Origin: Melieria omissa | Lineage: Eukaryota; Arthropoda; Insecta; Diptera; Ulidiidae | Direction of reading: 5' to 3' | Assembly (NCBI GenBank): GCA_963971225.1 | Contig: OZ020269.1 | Span: 39,763,264-39,827,263, forward strand | DNA length: 64,000 nucleotides | Part shown: one piece after another, positions 34,023 through 45,380 of the stretch | Numbering within the stretch: the first letter of the stretch is position 1 | Layout of the letters: every line of letters begins with the position of its first letter | The notes under the pieces: model-generated | The model's input: the letters and a program-made list of their open reading frames with translations, nothing else | What the model was told of the DNA's origin: nothing | Database searches by the model: none | Program-made: the position numbers and the translations under genes

Positions 34023-34571
34023 TGAGGGCGGGTCAATACGTCCGTGACTTTTTGAATTTCCCGCCTCTTAATTGAAATGGCAACACTGCTCCCGTCAACA
34101 GTCATCTGTCAGTTGACTCTTGTCAAAAATTGAACAAGCTGCGACATTTAGTTTGTTTTTGACAGCCGTTAATATCAGACTGAGAAGAAAATGGAAAAAA
34201 GTGAATTTCGTGTGCTCATGTGCAGTTTCCATGGCAAAAATCCATGAATTGGGCAACGAATTGCTCCCTCATCCCGCCTATTCACCCGATCTAGCCCCAT
34301 GTGACTATTTCTTGTTCCCAAACTTGAAGAAATGGCTGGGCGGAAAGAGATTTGCTTAATGAGCACATTTTCCAAATTCACTTTTTTCCATTTTCTTCTC
34401 AGTCAACGTGGTAGTCTGATATTAACCGCTGTCAAAAACAAACTAAATGTCGCAGCTTGTTCAACTTTTGACAAGAGTCAACTGACAGATGACTGTTGAC
34501 GGGAGCAGTGTTGCCATTTCAATTAAGAGGCGGGAAAATCAAAAAGTTACGGACTTATTGACCCGCCCTCG
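34023..34571 (+). mobile_element. Mariner relic with very long inverted repeats
   Basis: This is a 549-bp element with TA on both sides (34021-34022, 34572-34573). The two ends are inverted copies of each other for roughly 190-200 bases with few mismatches, starting (T/C)GAGGGCGGGTCAATA. The repeat includes the start of the transposase gene. The centre keeps only an ELGNELLPHPAYSPD block and LAPCDYFLFPNLKKWL, the third catalytic region of a mariner transposase, up to a stop near 34359. All the rest is deleted. The whole element can fold into one large hairpin. Confidence 0.88.
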
Positions 34572-34629
34572 TACATATTTCACTTTGAGTTGTACAGCGC
34601 GCTTTTAAAGCTGACAATAACATTTTTTG

Positions 34630-34732
34630 GTATGAAAACAAAACAATAAACGCTACAATCTACTTAAGACATCACTGAATTAAGGGTGCCTCTACAACGT
34701 GCTGCTCAACCTCAGAATGCTTTCGACCACAG
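34630..34732. mobile_element. MITE family M1, copy 3 (partial)
   Basis: In inverted orientation it matches copy 1 over AATAAACGCT, CTTAAGACATCA, TTAAGGGTGC, ACGTGCTGCTCAA and the terminus TTTCGACCACAG followed by AATT. The left terminal repeat is decayed. Confidence 0.65.
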
Positions 34733-34766
34733 AATTGCGTCCAATATCGACTTGCATGAAAATTAA

Positions 34767-35239
34767 CCCTTATGTGTGTGATGGGGTACCCGGGTACCCA
34801 AATCACTTTGATACTGAAATTTTATATAGTTGCGGATAACCTAGAAAGGTGAAACTTCATGACAACTCCCAAAATGGTATTATCTCTGATTCCATTTAGT
34901 TGCTGGGGCACCCGGGTAACCCAACACATTTTTTATGGAGTTGCATGGATTTCTTAGATATTTCTTGTGAATAAAACTTTCTAAAGCAAATAATTTGTAA
35001 TAAAACAATTTTATCAACAAAAAATGGCAGCCGCTTTATTTGTTTGGGCTCGTAAAGGTCAGCTAGCATCGTTATCGAATTCTATAAAACGTAAAAATTT
35101 TTTGAACCTGTCGAAAGACAGCTTTGAAACTTAGCAAAAACGGTAAAATGTCTTACAGTGCAAGCAAAAAGTGAGACATTTTCATACACATACCCCATCA
35201 CATGGGTAAGAGTGTTCTTTCTCAGCACACACACTAGGG
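34767..35239. mobile_element. piggyBac-type MITE
   Basis: This is a 473-bp element flanked by TTAA (34763-34766, 35240-35243), the hallmark target of piggyBac elements. It starts CCCTTATGTGTGTGATGGGG and ends CACACACACTAGGG; the left and right ends share CCCT/AGGG tips and an inner GTGATGGGGTA inverted block. There is no transposase. A 16-base perfect palindrome GGGTACCCGGGTACCC lies at 34784-34799. Confidence 0.75.
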
Positions 35240-35397
35240 TTAATGAAACAAAAAATAAATATCTCACTCGGTGCGTGAATGTAATCGATAAATATTATGC
35301 GATTTTTGTTAATGGTAGAATTTAAGGTTGCAATTTAATTGAACGAATTTTATTTATATAATAATATCTTACTTACTTAACTGGCCATAACAACCCG

Positions 35398-37395
35398 TTA
35401 TCGGGTTACGGCCTGCCGCAAAACTTCTCTCCAGGCGCCTCTGCTTCGCGCGCGCCTTCTCCAGTTGGTCACACCAAGAGATACCAGGGCCTCTTCCACT
35501 TGGTCCTTCCACCGGAGACACGGCCTCCCTCTTCGCCGTCGACCTCCAACCATCGCATCGAATACCTTTTTCGCCGGAGCTTCGTCGTCCATGCGGCAGA
35601 CATGACCGAGCCAGCGTAGCCGCTGGATGTTAATTCGCTGCGCTACGTCCATGTCCTTATACAGCTCATACAGCTCGTTATTGGTTCGTATGCGATAGTC
35701 GTCACCAACACGAACAGGGCCGAAGATTTTGCGAAGCACCTTCCTCTCGAACACTCCAAGGGCCGCTATGTCGTTTCGTGGCATTGTCCATGCTTCAGCG
35801 CCATAGAGGAGCACGGGCAAAATAAGCGTCCTATAGAGTGAAAGTTTTGTCGGTCGAGAGAGGTCTCTACTTCTCAATTGCCTACCGAGACCGTAGTAGC
35901 ACCTGTTGGCAAGAGTTATCCTTCGCTTTATCTCCAGACTGACATCATTGCTGCTGTTGATGGCAGTGCCAAGGTAGACGAATTCCTTGACAACTTCAAA
36001 AGCATACCTGTCGGCCTCGACGTGAGACCCTAGCCGCTGCGAGTCCCTGCGTGTAGACAGCATATACTTCGTCTTGCCCTCATTTACCACCAGACCCATT
36101 TTGGCAGATTCTCTTTCGATAGCCGCAAAGGCAGCGGTGACATCTCGCTTGTTACGTCCCATGACATCAATATCATCAGCATAAGCAAGGAGCTGGACAC
36201 TTTTGTTGAAAATTGTGCCATTACGATGTACACCGGCCTTGCGCAGAACACTCTCCATGGTGAAGTTGAAGAGGTCGCAGGACAAAGGATCGCCCTGTCT
36301 GAAACCTCGAACGGTATCAAAGGGGTCGGAGAGGTCACTTCCAACCTTGATGGAGCTGCGCGTATTGCTCAACGTCGCTTCGCAAAGTCTAACGAGCTTT
36401 GCAGGGATACCAAGTTCAGACAATGCGGCATATAGCCGATCCCTTATCGGGCTATCGAATGCTGCCTTGTAATCGATGAAGAGATGGTGTGTATCGATTT
36501 GGTTCTCATGGGTCTTCTCCAGGATTTGGCGTAGAGTGAATATCTGGTCGATGGTGGACTTACCAGGTCTAAAGCCGCACTGATAAGGTCCAATCAGCGC
36601 CTTGGCGAGTGGCTTTAGTCTTTCACATAATACGCTCGTCAGGACCTTGTATGCAATGGGAAGTAGGCTGATACCCCTGTAGTTGGCGCATATTGTTGGG
36701 TCGCCTTTCTTCAGCACAGGACAAAGGGCACTGAGGTTTCAATCGTTGGGCATTCGTTCCTCCAGCCATATTTTGCAAATGAGCTGATGCATGCACCCAA
36801 TCAGCTCACCGCCGCCGGCCTTGAACAATTCAGCTGGTAGCCCATCCGGCCCTGCAGCTTTGTTGTTCTTGAGTCGCTGGATAGCGACCCGGACCTCGTC
36901 ATGGCTGGGTGGTGGCACATCCACACCGTCGTCGTCGATTGGTGCCATCTGGACATCTTCACCACTGTTGGTATTGTTCCTTTCGTCGCCTGCGAGCAGC
37001 TTGGTGAAGTGCTCCTTCCACAACCTCAGCACACCCTGCGCATCCGTAACCAGATCCCCGTTTTCGTCTCTGCAAGAAGATGCCCCAGGCTTAAATCCTT
37101 CCGTAAGACGCTTAACTTTTTGGAAGAATTTTCGGGCGTCATTCCTGCTCCTGCACTCCTCGATTTCCTCACGCTCGCGCCTTTGTTGCTCCCGTTTCTT
37201 GCGTCTAAAAAGGCACCTCTCTTTCTTCCTCTCCTCCCGGTATTTTTCTGTCATGGCTCGCGTGGCGGCCGACTGCAGGGTCTTCTTGTATGCAGCATTC
37301 TTCACTGCAGTGGCTGCGTGACACTCTTCATCGTACCATTGGTTTTTTGGTGGTGGGCGTCGAAAACCAAGGACATTTTCTGCGGCGGCGCGCAT
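35398..37395 (-). pseudogene. RTE LINE reverse transcriptase, copy C
   Basis: The linker and RT run from 37395 with one in-frame TGA at about 36739-36741 (a Trp codon in copy B). Seen in order: KKERCLFRRKKREQQRREREEI basic linker (two segments), KNNKAAGPDGLPAELF, NYRGISLLP, FIDYKAAFDS, FRQGDPLSCDLFNFTME, the YADD catalytic box (LLAYADDIDVMGR) and LLYGAEAWTM. The C-terminal region RMDDEAPAKKVFDAM and GRPCLRWKDQVEEALV ends with RQAVTR at the stop. Apart from the single nonsense change the RT looks complete. Confidence 0.9.
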
Positions 37396-37413
37396 AGAGT
37401 GGGATAAGTGAGC

Positions 37414-38335
37414 TCATAATGCGCCGATGTCATCAGGTGGAGAGGGGGAGCGACCGAGCTGGTTGGAGAGTTGAGCGGAGTAGGCTTCGGCTACCCCTTG
37501 TGATCGCAGCTTACTGATGTCCAGCTTTCTTCGCAAACTAGGTTGTGCGGTCTTCGCTGCGCAAAGACGCATGCGTACCTTGGCTGCAACAAGGTAGTGG
37601 TCCGAGTCGATGTTGGGTCCTCGGAACGTGCGCACATCTAGAATGCTAGAAGCATGCCTTCCATCAATCACAATGTGATCAATCTGGTTGCGGGTGGATT
37701 GATCGGGCGATAACCAGGTGGCCTTGTGGATATCGAGGTGCTGGAATCTGGTGCTACTAACTACCATGTTTCGTGCCGCGGCGAAATCGATCAGCCTCAG
37801 ACCGTTGTTTGAAGTGGTCCCATGGAGGCTGAACTGCCCGACTGTGGGGCCAAAGATGCCTTCTCGCCCGACCTTTGCGTTGAAGTCCCCGAGGAAAATT
37901 TTGACGTCATGGGCCGGGCACCTGTCGTAGACGTCCTCGAGCTTCGCATAGAAGGCATCCTTGGTCCTTGGTGAACCGAGAGACGTGGTGGCGAAGTCTC
38001 TTGCTGACCACAAATCCGCAGCCAACTTCGCGCTTCTCCGCATGGCAGCTGTAGTAGATATCGCAGTCTGCTCGCTTGGAGCAACCTTGTCCTGTCCATC
38101 GCATTTCCTGGATGGCGGTGATGTCAGCCTTACACTTTGTGAGGGCTTCCGCCAGTTGGATAGAGGCACCTTCCCTATAGAGGGTCCGGACATTCCAGGT
38201 GCATATCCTCAAATCATGGTCCTTGAATCGTTTGCTGTGGTCGTCAACATTGTGGGTTCCTTCCGAGGCTTGCTTTTTGGCTTTCATTGGTATTTGGTTT
38301 TCCGTGGCGGGCACCAAACCCTGCGCACAACCCAA
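37414..38335 (-). pseudogene. RTE LINE endonuclease, copy C
   Basis: The start region reads ICTWNVRTLYREG and IQEMRWTGQG, then FVVSKRLRHHVSRF. Near 37970 about 90 bases present in copy A are missing and the frame changes. The rest (DAFYAKLEDVYDRCP, FLGDFNAKVGREG, QIDHIVIDGRHASS, NIDSDHYLVAAKVR) carries the Asp/Asn and the terminal DH catalytic pair. A TGA at 37414-37416 separates it from the RT frame, with which it is otherwise in register. Both nonsense changes in this copy are TGG to TGA. Confidence 0.88.
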
Positions 38336-38626
38336 ATTTTAAGTCCTGGGGATAGGACTCGCTGCACACATTAGTTCACTATTCAGCGGATGCCAAATAG
38401 CTATCCATAAGGGCCGCGCGGAGGCTGTGCATCAGCTTGGATTGGACAGGGACAAGGATCGTTCTGGCGTTCGCCAGGTTGAACGCAATCAGAGACTTTA
38501 CCTTGTATGTCCGCTCCCTTCCTTCCTATATATAATAATATCTGCTTTGTTTAAAACCTATTAAGCACCAAAATTGGAAGAAATTATTCACGACGAAAAG
38601 TTATTTTGTGATAAACGAAATAAAAC

Positions 38627-39482
38627 CACAGAACAAACAATATACAGAATGCGCATCTGGTGTAAAGAAAATTTTCTTTGCGGGTTCCAGCGGTAGGACC
38701 CGTTTGTAGATGCGGGGGGAAGCAGTAAAGGGGACGAGAACGCATAGAGCGCGAGCGCTTAAACTGAGAAGCTGTGAGAGCGGTGTATGAAACAGTGACG
38801 CACCACACACTGTGGTTGTTATTGTTGGGCAACAATGCGGTGTGCCGCTTGCATGTTGGTGGTGGCTCGTGCTTGCTCTCCGCTTGCTTTTTTACAAACA
38901 AGAACAAGAAGTGGACAGGAAAAGTTTGCATCGAAAAATTGATTGAGCGATCGCCAAGGCGCATAAGGTGGTAGCACTACGGAAAAAAAACAAAATGCAA
39001 TGAATTTTATTAGTTCTTCCGGTCTGCTTGTAAAATAGAAGTTGTAAAAAGTACAAATAGCTGCAATGAAAATAAATATATGTGTAAAAATATTGGAACA
39101 ACCAAGACGCATTAAGAAAGTAATAATAAGTGAAAAACTTTTGCTACAATGTTGTGCTAATTATCAAAGAAAAAAGTTTAATTAGTTCTGGTGCTGCAAC
39201 TACCTATTGAATTTGCCTTGGCGATTGATTTGCCAAATCAACAACCATTTCAATGTGCACGAGCAAAGCCAAGCTGGCTTGCTGCGGAAAGCAATAACAT
39301 TGCGCGTTGTTGTCTAAATGAGAATAAAGCCCAAAACTATCGAATCTATGCGTGTACATCAATTCGCGCTTACTCTCTCGGATCCCTTTACATTTTCCTC
39401 ACCTTTGCTGCTTCCCGCCCGCGTCTGAAATGAAATCGCAAAATTATTTCAGATGCGCCTTCTGTATACTGTTTATTCTGTG
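38627..39482. mobile_element. MITE family M2, copy C
   Basis: This is an 856-bp copy with the same 33-base inverted ends as copy A. It is flanked by a 7-bp duplication ATAAAAC (38620-38626, 39483-39489). It aligns with copy A along most of its length, with the extra AAAAAAGTTTAATTAGTTCT segment near 39170 seen in copy B. Confidence 0.87.
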
Positions 39483-40332
39483 ATAAAACGTAAATAAATA
39501 AAACGGTAAAACGAAATAAAAAATTTACCACCCGTCGCAATTAGCTGGCCTGTTCGAACGATGCGAGCAAAGCGTCGAAAAGTAGAAAGTTGAGCTACTT
39601 TCCGCTTTTTTACTCGTCGCTATGTAACTCGTATCATATAAATACACTGATTTTACTTTTCGACAGCTGCAACGAATTCGTTTCTACAAACAAAGGGTGT
39701 TATGGAGTTACACCATAACTTGTTCCATACAACTACCTTGATACATTGAAGTTTTTGATAGATGTGTCGCAAGAGTCCCTGCAAGACGGAGGTGACGGAA
39801 AGTCCAACATACAATTGCATACAATTTTTGTCTTAACTAATACATGGACAATTGCTTTCTAATAATACTATCGCAATGGGCATCATGTGAAAAAGTTGCT
39901 TATAGTAGAACGTATTATGCAACCATTTTCATGTAGCTCAATCCATAGTTGTCAACATTCATTGCAAAAATGAAAATACAGTGGACGTCCAGTATAACGA
40001 ACTTCCCATTTAACGAATTTTCGATTTAACGTACGGCCAAATTTTTTCCATTGATGTTTCTATATTACGACCAAAAGTGAAATTCGCTTTTCGATATAAC
40101 GAATATTTATGTTATTTTTGTTGTTTGTTGTTTTTATTTACATTCTTTACAATAACAATGAATATTTGGTTTCGTCAAGTGAACGGAACCTCAATTGTTT
40201 TTGTTTTTGTTACGTTAGGTTAGGTTAGGTGGGGAAGGGTGTGTGCGTCCCAAGGGCAGCACTTCCACTCGGAGGCCAAAATGGCCCATTGTGAATCCCT
40301 TCATGGAAGATTCCGGAGCTAACCAGTGGCTC

Positions 40333-43300
40333 TCAGTTCGGGGCAAACCAATTCGACCTCTTGATGAAGGAGAGTAGATCCGATATTTCAACTACTGCTG
40401 CGCAGGCCAAGTCTACCAGGAACCTTGACCCCAAGGTACGGAGTCGGCGTTCCTGCAGAGCCGGGCAGTGGCACAGGTAGTGTTGGATCGTTTCCACTTC
40501 TTCCTCATCTCCACAGCTTCTGCAGACATCACTGGACGAGAGGCACCATTTGACCAGCATAGATCCAATGGCGCAGTGTCCAGTAATGACTCCAACAAGC
40601 TGCCTAATAGAGGTTCGACTCAATGACAGTACATATCGTGTTTTCCTCACGGAAAGGGAAGGCCATATTGCCCGGCAGGTACTGCAATCAGTTCTGCTCC
40701 GCCATGAGGACTCGATGTAAGTTTTGCTCAATCTGTCAATACGCAAATACAGGGCAGATATCGGAGGGAGCACAGAGTTATCCACTTCGGTGAGAGGCAG
40801 GGCGACCCCCTTTCTTGCCATCTCATCCGCTGCCTCGTTTCCTGCCACTCCAGAGTGGCCCGGAGCCCAGCAGAGAGTGACTCGATGATGTCCGATGCCG
40901 CGAAGTGCAGTGCGACAACTCTGCACTACCTTTGATTTCACAGTCGCTGATTCCAGCGCTTTAAGGGCTGCCTGACTATCCACACAGATTGTGATATCCG
41001 TGGGTGATAATCCGCTGTCGCGGATTAATTCAGCAGCTTTCCAGATTGCATAAATCTCCGCCTGAAAGATGCTACAGAGGTCCGGGAGTCTGAAAGACCG
41101 TTGAGCCCCTAGTACATCTGAGTGGAGACCAGCTCCTGTACCTTCCTCCATCTTGGAACCATCTGTGAAGATGGTGATGGAGGCGTCTCTTGTCACACTT
41201 GTAAGTCCCCATTCTTCCCTTGAGGGAAAGGAGGTAAGTGCGCGCGACTCAAAATCCAGGTATGGAATCAGATAGTCCGTACAGGAATCTAATTGATGGT
41301 CCGTACCTGGCCTCGTAAATGACCTTAGGATCCCAGAGTGTCCATAAGCGTGCTCTTTCCACAAGTTGGCCTCTCTCAGCCTGAGAGCGCCTTTAGCGGC
41401 ACAGCACTTAATGAACTGCTCTATTGGGTGGAGATGTAGAATCATCTCTGGGCCTGCCTGGGGGGTGCTTTTGACGGTTCCTGCTATTCCCATAGCCGCC
41501 AGTCTCTGCACCTTCATGAGTTGCGTCGCCAAGGACCTGGTGTCCGTAGCCGGCCACCAGACAATGGCTCCGTAACATAAGATCGGCCGAATGATCGCTG
41601 TATACATCCAGTGGACAATGCTCGGCCGCAATCCCCACTTTTTCCCGAAGGCCTTCTGACAGATGTAGAAGGCATTCAGGCTCTTCTTCACCCGCTCTTC
41701 CACGTTGCGTCTCCAAGAAAGCTTGGAGTCGAGTGTGGTGCCAAGGTATTTCACCTCGGGTGAGAGGGTGATAGTGATGCCGCTGAGTTTCGGCAGCCTA
41801 AACTCCGGTATTTTGTATCTCCGGGTGAACAGTACCATAACCGTCTTTGAGGGGTTAACTCCTAGACCGTTATGCTCTGCCCACCTAGAGAGTTCTTCTA
41901 AGGCAGACTCCATGAGATCACTGATGGTGGAAAGAAATTTTCCAGGGATCAGGATAGTGACGTCGTCCGCATATGCTACTACTCGCAGCCTCCTGGATTC
42001 GAAGATCTCGAGGATGTTGTTTATCACAAGCAGCCACAGCAGAGGCGAAAGGACGCCCCCCTGAGGTGTGCCCCTTGTGGTTAACCTCCTCACCGAGCAC
42101 GAGCCTAGGCTGCTACTAAGCATATCGCTGGTCCACCTCACCACTTTCTCGTCCACTTCGAATTTTCTAAGTGCACTGGTTATTGCCTCTAGAGTGACGT
42201 TATTAAACGCCCCCTCAATATCGAGGAAAGCGGCTAACGTATACTCCTTGACGCTCAGCGATTTTTCGATCGTCTGAACGACCTCATGCAAGGCGCTGTC
42301 TACAGATTTTCCCCTGCAATACGTATGTTGCGTCCTGCAGAGTCCCTTGGACTGTGCCACTCCCCTGACATAGACATCCACCAACCTCTCCAAAGTCTTA
42401 AGAAAGAACGATGACAGGCAGATCGGTCTGTAGTCTTTTGCAGTGATGTGGTTTGACTTCCCCGCCTTGGGGATGAACACCACCTTAACCTCTTTCCAGG
42501 CGCGTGGTACATAGCCCTGTTGGAGAGATTCCCGAAAGATTCGCACCAAGACTTTGACCACTGCCTCCTTAGACCATTGCAGCATAGCCGGAATGACACC
42601 ATCGGGACCCGGAGATTTGTACGGGTTGAAGGTGTCTATCGCCCATGCCACTTTGACCTCATCGATAATCCCCTGAACTAAAGCATCCGGTCGTGACGAG
42701 TGCTGTCTATGAGGCGTGGTCGTCTCAACAACACTCGTGCAACCGGGAAAGTGGGTGTTCATGAGAGTCTCTAGAAGCTCCTCCCTCGATTCTGTCCACG
42801 AGCCGTCAGACTTCCTAATGCTGCTAGGGGTATGTGATGCCCCGGCTAGCACCTTGCGAAGTCTGGCGGCCTCGTTGACATTGTCGAGGGATTCACAGTA
42901 CTTCCTCCAATTATCCCGCTTGGCCGCCCTAATAGTCTTCTTAAACTTATTAAAGCTAGCCTTGTAGGCTCCCCAGTCTTCTTCAGTCCGGCTAAGTTTA
43001 GCCTTACTGAAGAGACGTCTGGTATCTGTTCTAAGTTGTCTTAGCTCTGGGGTCCACCACACCGCGTTGGTTTTCCGTGGAGCTCGACTTTTAGGACAAG
43101 ATTAATTAAAAGACTTGTTAAGCACTTTCATTAGAAGACCAACTGACCTGTCAATGTTGTTTCTCTCGAATGTAGCGATCGCTTTGCGCGATGCCAGTTT
43201 CTGAGAAACTAGTGCACTGAATTTAGGCCAGTTAGTCTTTCTCGGATTCCTATACGTTTGTGGACATCCAACCTCTATGGCCACTGAAAAGACTATATGG

Positions 43301-44031
43301 TTGTGGTCCGAGAACGAACATTCCGTCAGTACTTTCCAGTCGACCACGGAGATAGTGTTGGAGTCGGTAACTAAGGTAATATCTATGACTTCCTCCCTAA
43401 CCCTATTGTGGAAAGTCGGCGTATCGCCTCTATTGCACAGCACAAGGTTAGAGCCTAGAAGAAACTCAAAAATTGACTCACCCCTACTGTTGGTGTCGGA
43501 ACTTCCCCACAGCATGTGGTTTGCATTGGCATCACACCCGATGATAAGGTCGAGCCTCCGTGATCGGGCGTGCGCAGCAAGGTCCCGGACTTCCGTCGGC
43601 GGTGGTTCCTCCCCTTCGAATGACATGTATGCGGACGACAGGATCAAGTCTCGCCCATCGTGTCGTTCGCATGCAGCCACACACAGGTCACCAGTACTGT
43701 AATGAGACAAAAGAAACAAATTAATGCACCTTCTGTATACAATACAGGCTCGTATCTTACCTTCACCGCGTGAATGAAGCAATCTAAATTGACCTGAATC
43801 TAACCCAAAAACCCTGTTTCCTACGATCCAGGGTTCCTGAATTAGAGCCAAGTCAACTCCAGTCTCCTCAAGGAACTGCATAAGGTCGTGGGTGGCGGCT
43901 TTAGAGTGGTGCAGGTTTATCTGCACTACCTTCAGCCTTCCCTTGTGTGGCGCGCTCCTTGTTAGGGAAGCGAGCTTTGAGGGAACCCAAACTGAACTTA
44001 ACAACTCCCAGGGAGTCCCGCAGATGGGCAA
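40333..44031 (-). pseudogene. LINE ORF2: endonuclease, RT, RNase H, copy 2
   Basis: The domain order matches copy 1. The endonuclease frame (44031-43102) has LIQEPW, GCDANANHMLWGS and CSFSDHN. The RT frame (43062-40333, 909 codons) has KSPGPDGVIP, LDIEGAFNNV, GTPQGGVLSPLLW and AYADDVTI. RNase H has FTDGSKM, FQAEIYAI, VDSQAAL and APGHSGVAGNEAADE. The same TAA codon as in copy 1 (43102-43104) separates the two. Five codons present in copy 1 (RRVHS) are missing after SDMLSS. The frame is otherwise open. Confidence 0.88.
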
Positions 44032-45380
44032 AGGACGATTGATCTACCGCGATCACGATGTCCTTGCCCGCCTCATTTTTACAAGTAGTGGAGGATACAA
44101 TTCTCCACTCTCCTGTGTTCAGGCCGCTATTCTGCCGGCCAATCAGCTTCACCGTGTCGGCGTCCTCCATAACTGGAGGGGGACCCACAGTGTGACGATA
44201 GGCCGGAGTGGCAGACGGTCACGAGGTATGACCTCGAGTTTCGCCCCCTACCAGAGGGGCTCAAGACCGCCGATAGTGCGCACCAAGAAGTTGAGGGACT
44301 CCTTGTTGCCACAACCGACGATTTTGACACCCTTCTGCCAGCCAGCGCCGTCGAAGTCAATTTCTCCGTCAGCCGCCTCGAGCATCGCTCGCAGAATGCG
44401 CGCCTCTACAGAAAGCCAGTTTTCCGGGCGAATTTTCCCATCAGGATCGCTCCGGTCCACCACGGCTATCTGCAACTCCTGTGGGGAAGAGAAGCTAGCT
44501 GAGGGCTTCAGCTTTTTCCCCTCCCCTGTCAGCTGATCGTCACCCGATCTTCCCCTTTTTACGGCCTTTTCCACCGTGGTGGAAGTGGGCCTTGAAGAGG
44601 TGGTGGGTCTCTGACCAGTCACACTTGACGGGGCGAACGCAGCACTTTTCCGCCTTCACTGCACCTTCGGTTGGCCGTGCAGCCGTGGCACTGTCACCAG
44701 GCGTTGCTGCAACGGTCGTACATTTTGCACCAGAAATCGCCGCCTGTTTCTTCTCGAATCTAGCCACGATCTTCTGGTGCTTCCTTACCAGATCCTTCTC
44801 CTTATCGGACAAGGATCCAGGCTCTTTGCTCACTCTGCGGAGAAACGCAAGAGAGCGCCGGTAGCCATTTCTGGCTTTCTTCGCAGCACTGCTCGCCTTA
44901 CGTTCCCCCGTCGGTAAGATTCCAGGAGTGGAGCCAGTGGCCGCAGGTCGGTCACCCTCCTCCAGGAGTGCCGCCTCCGCCTCAGAGTCCACCGAACCGA
45001 CCCGGCGCCGCTACATTGCGAGAGAATCATAGATTCCCCTCTATAGCAGCGTCGAGTCGAAGGCCCCGGAGCTGAGGCACCACCCCCGAAAGTGAGGGAC
45101 TATCCTGTGCTGTGGACTCCTGCGCCTTTTGCCTGCTTAATGCAGGTTTGGGCGCCTCCTGCTTCCCAGTAGCATTTGTAGACTGCACAGCCTGGGGTCC
45201 CGCTGCACAGCCTAAGCGGTCGTTGGATGACGACGCCAGACAGCCCGCTCGCCCACTGTCTACCGCCGGTACTGGGGATCCGACTCCCTGCACCGTAAAA
45301 GAGTCCTTATGGGAGCCCTCCAGAATGGTTTTGATGAAGGGGGTCGCCTTCCCCTGTGGCGTTTCTTTGACATCTATCAC
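43901..45380 (-). pseudogene. LINE ORF1 protein, copy 2
   Basis: It starts as VIDVKETPQGK at 45380 as in copy 1. A one-base loss in a G run near 45040 shifts the frame. The frame resumes with SEAEAALLEEGDRPAATG, passes the site of the copy 1 nonsense change with a sense codon (KKQAAISG), and is shortened by a deletion after GAVKAEK. A TAG near 44248 adds another stop. The conserved C-terminus reads at 44188-43901 in the same offset frame as copy 1. The ORF1 defects are private to each copy, apart from that offset. Confidence 0.72.

Larger units (their letters stand above)
35369..38526 (-). mobile_element. RTE-type LINE, copy C (full length)
   Basis: This is a 3158-bp element flanked by a perfect 14-bp duplication TATATAATAATATC (35355-35368, 38527-38540). 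The 5' end on the minus strand is AGGAAGGAAGGGAGCGGACA and the 3' tail is (TAAG)n after GGCCAGTTAAG. It has a GC-rich coding body against AT-rich flanks. It encodes endonuclease and RT, broken by one frame change and two nonsense changes. Confidence 0.93.

Noticed and set aside
40212..40236. TTAGG repeats as telomeric DNA
   Set aside because: Only a few units, located exactly at the 3' end of a LINE and inside its target duplication, so they are the LINE tail.
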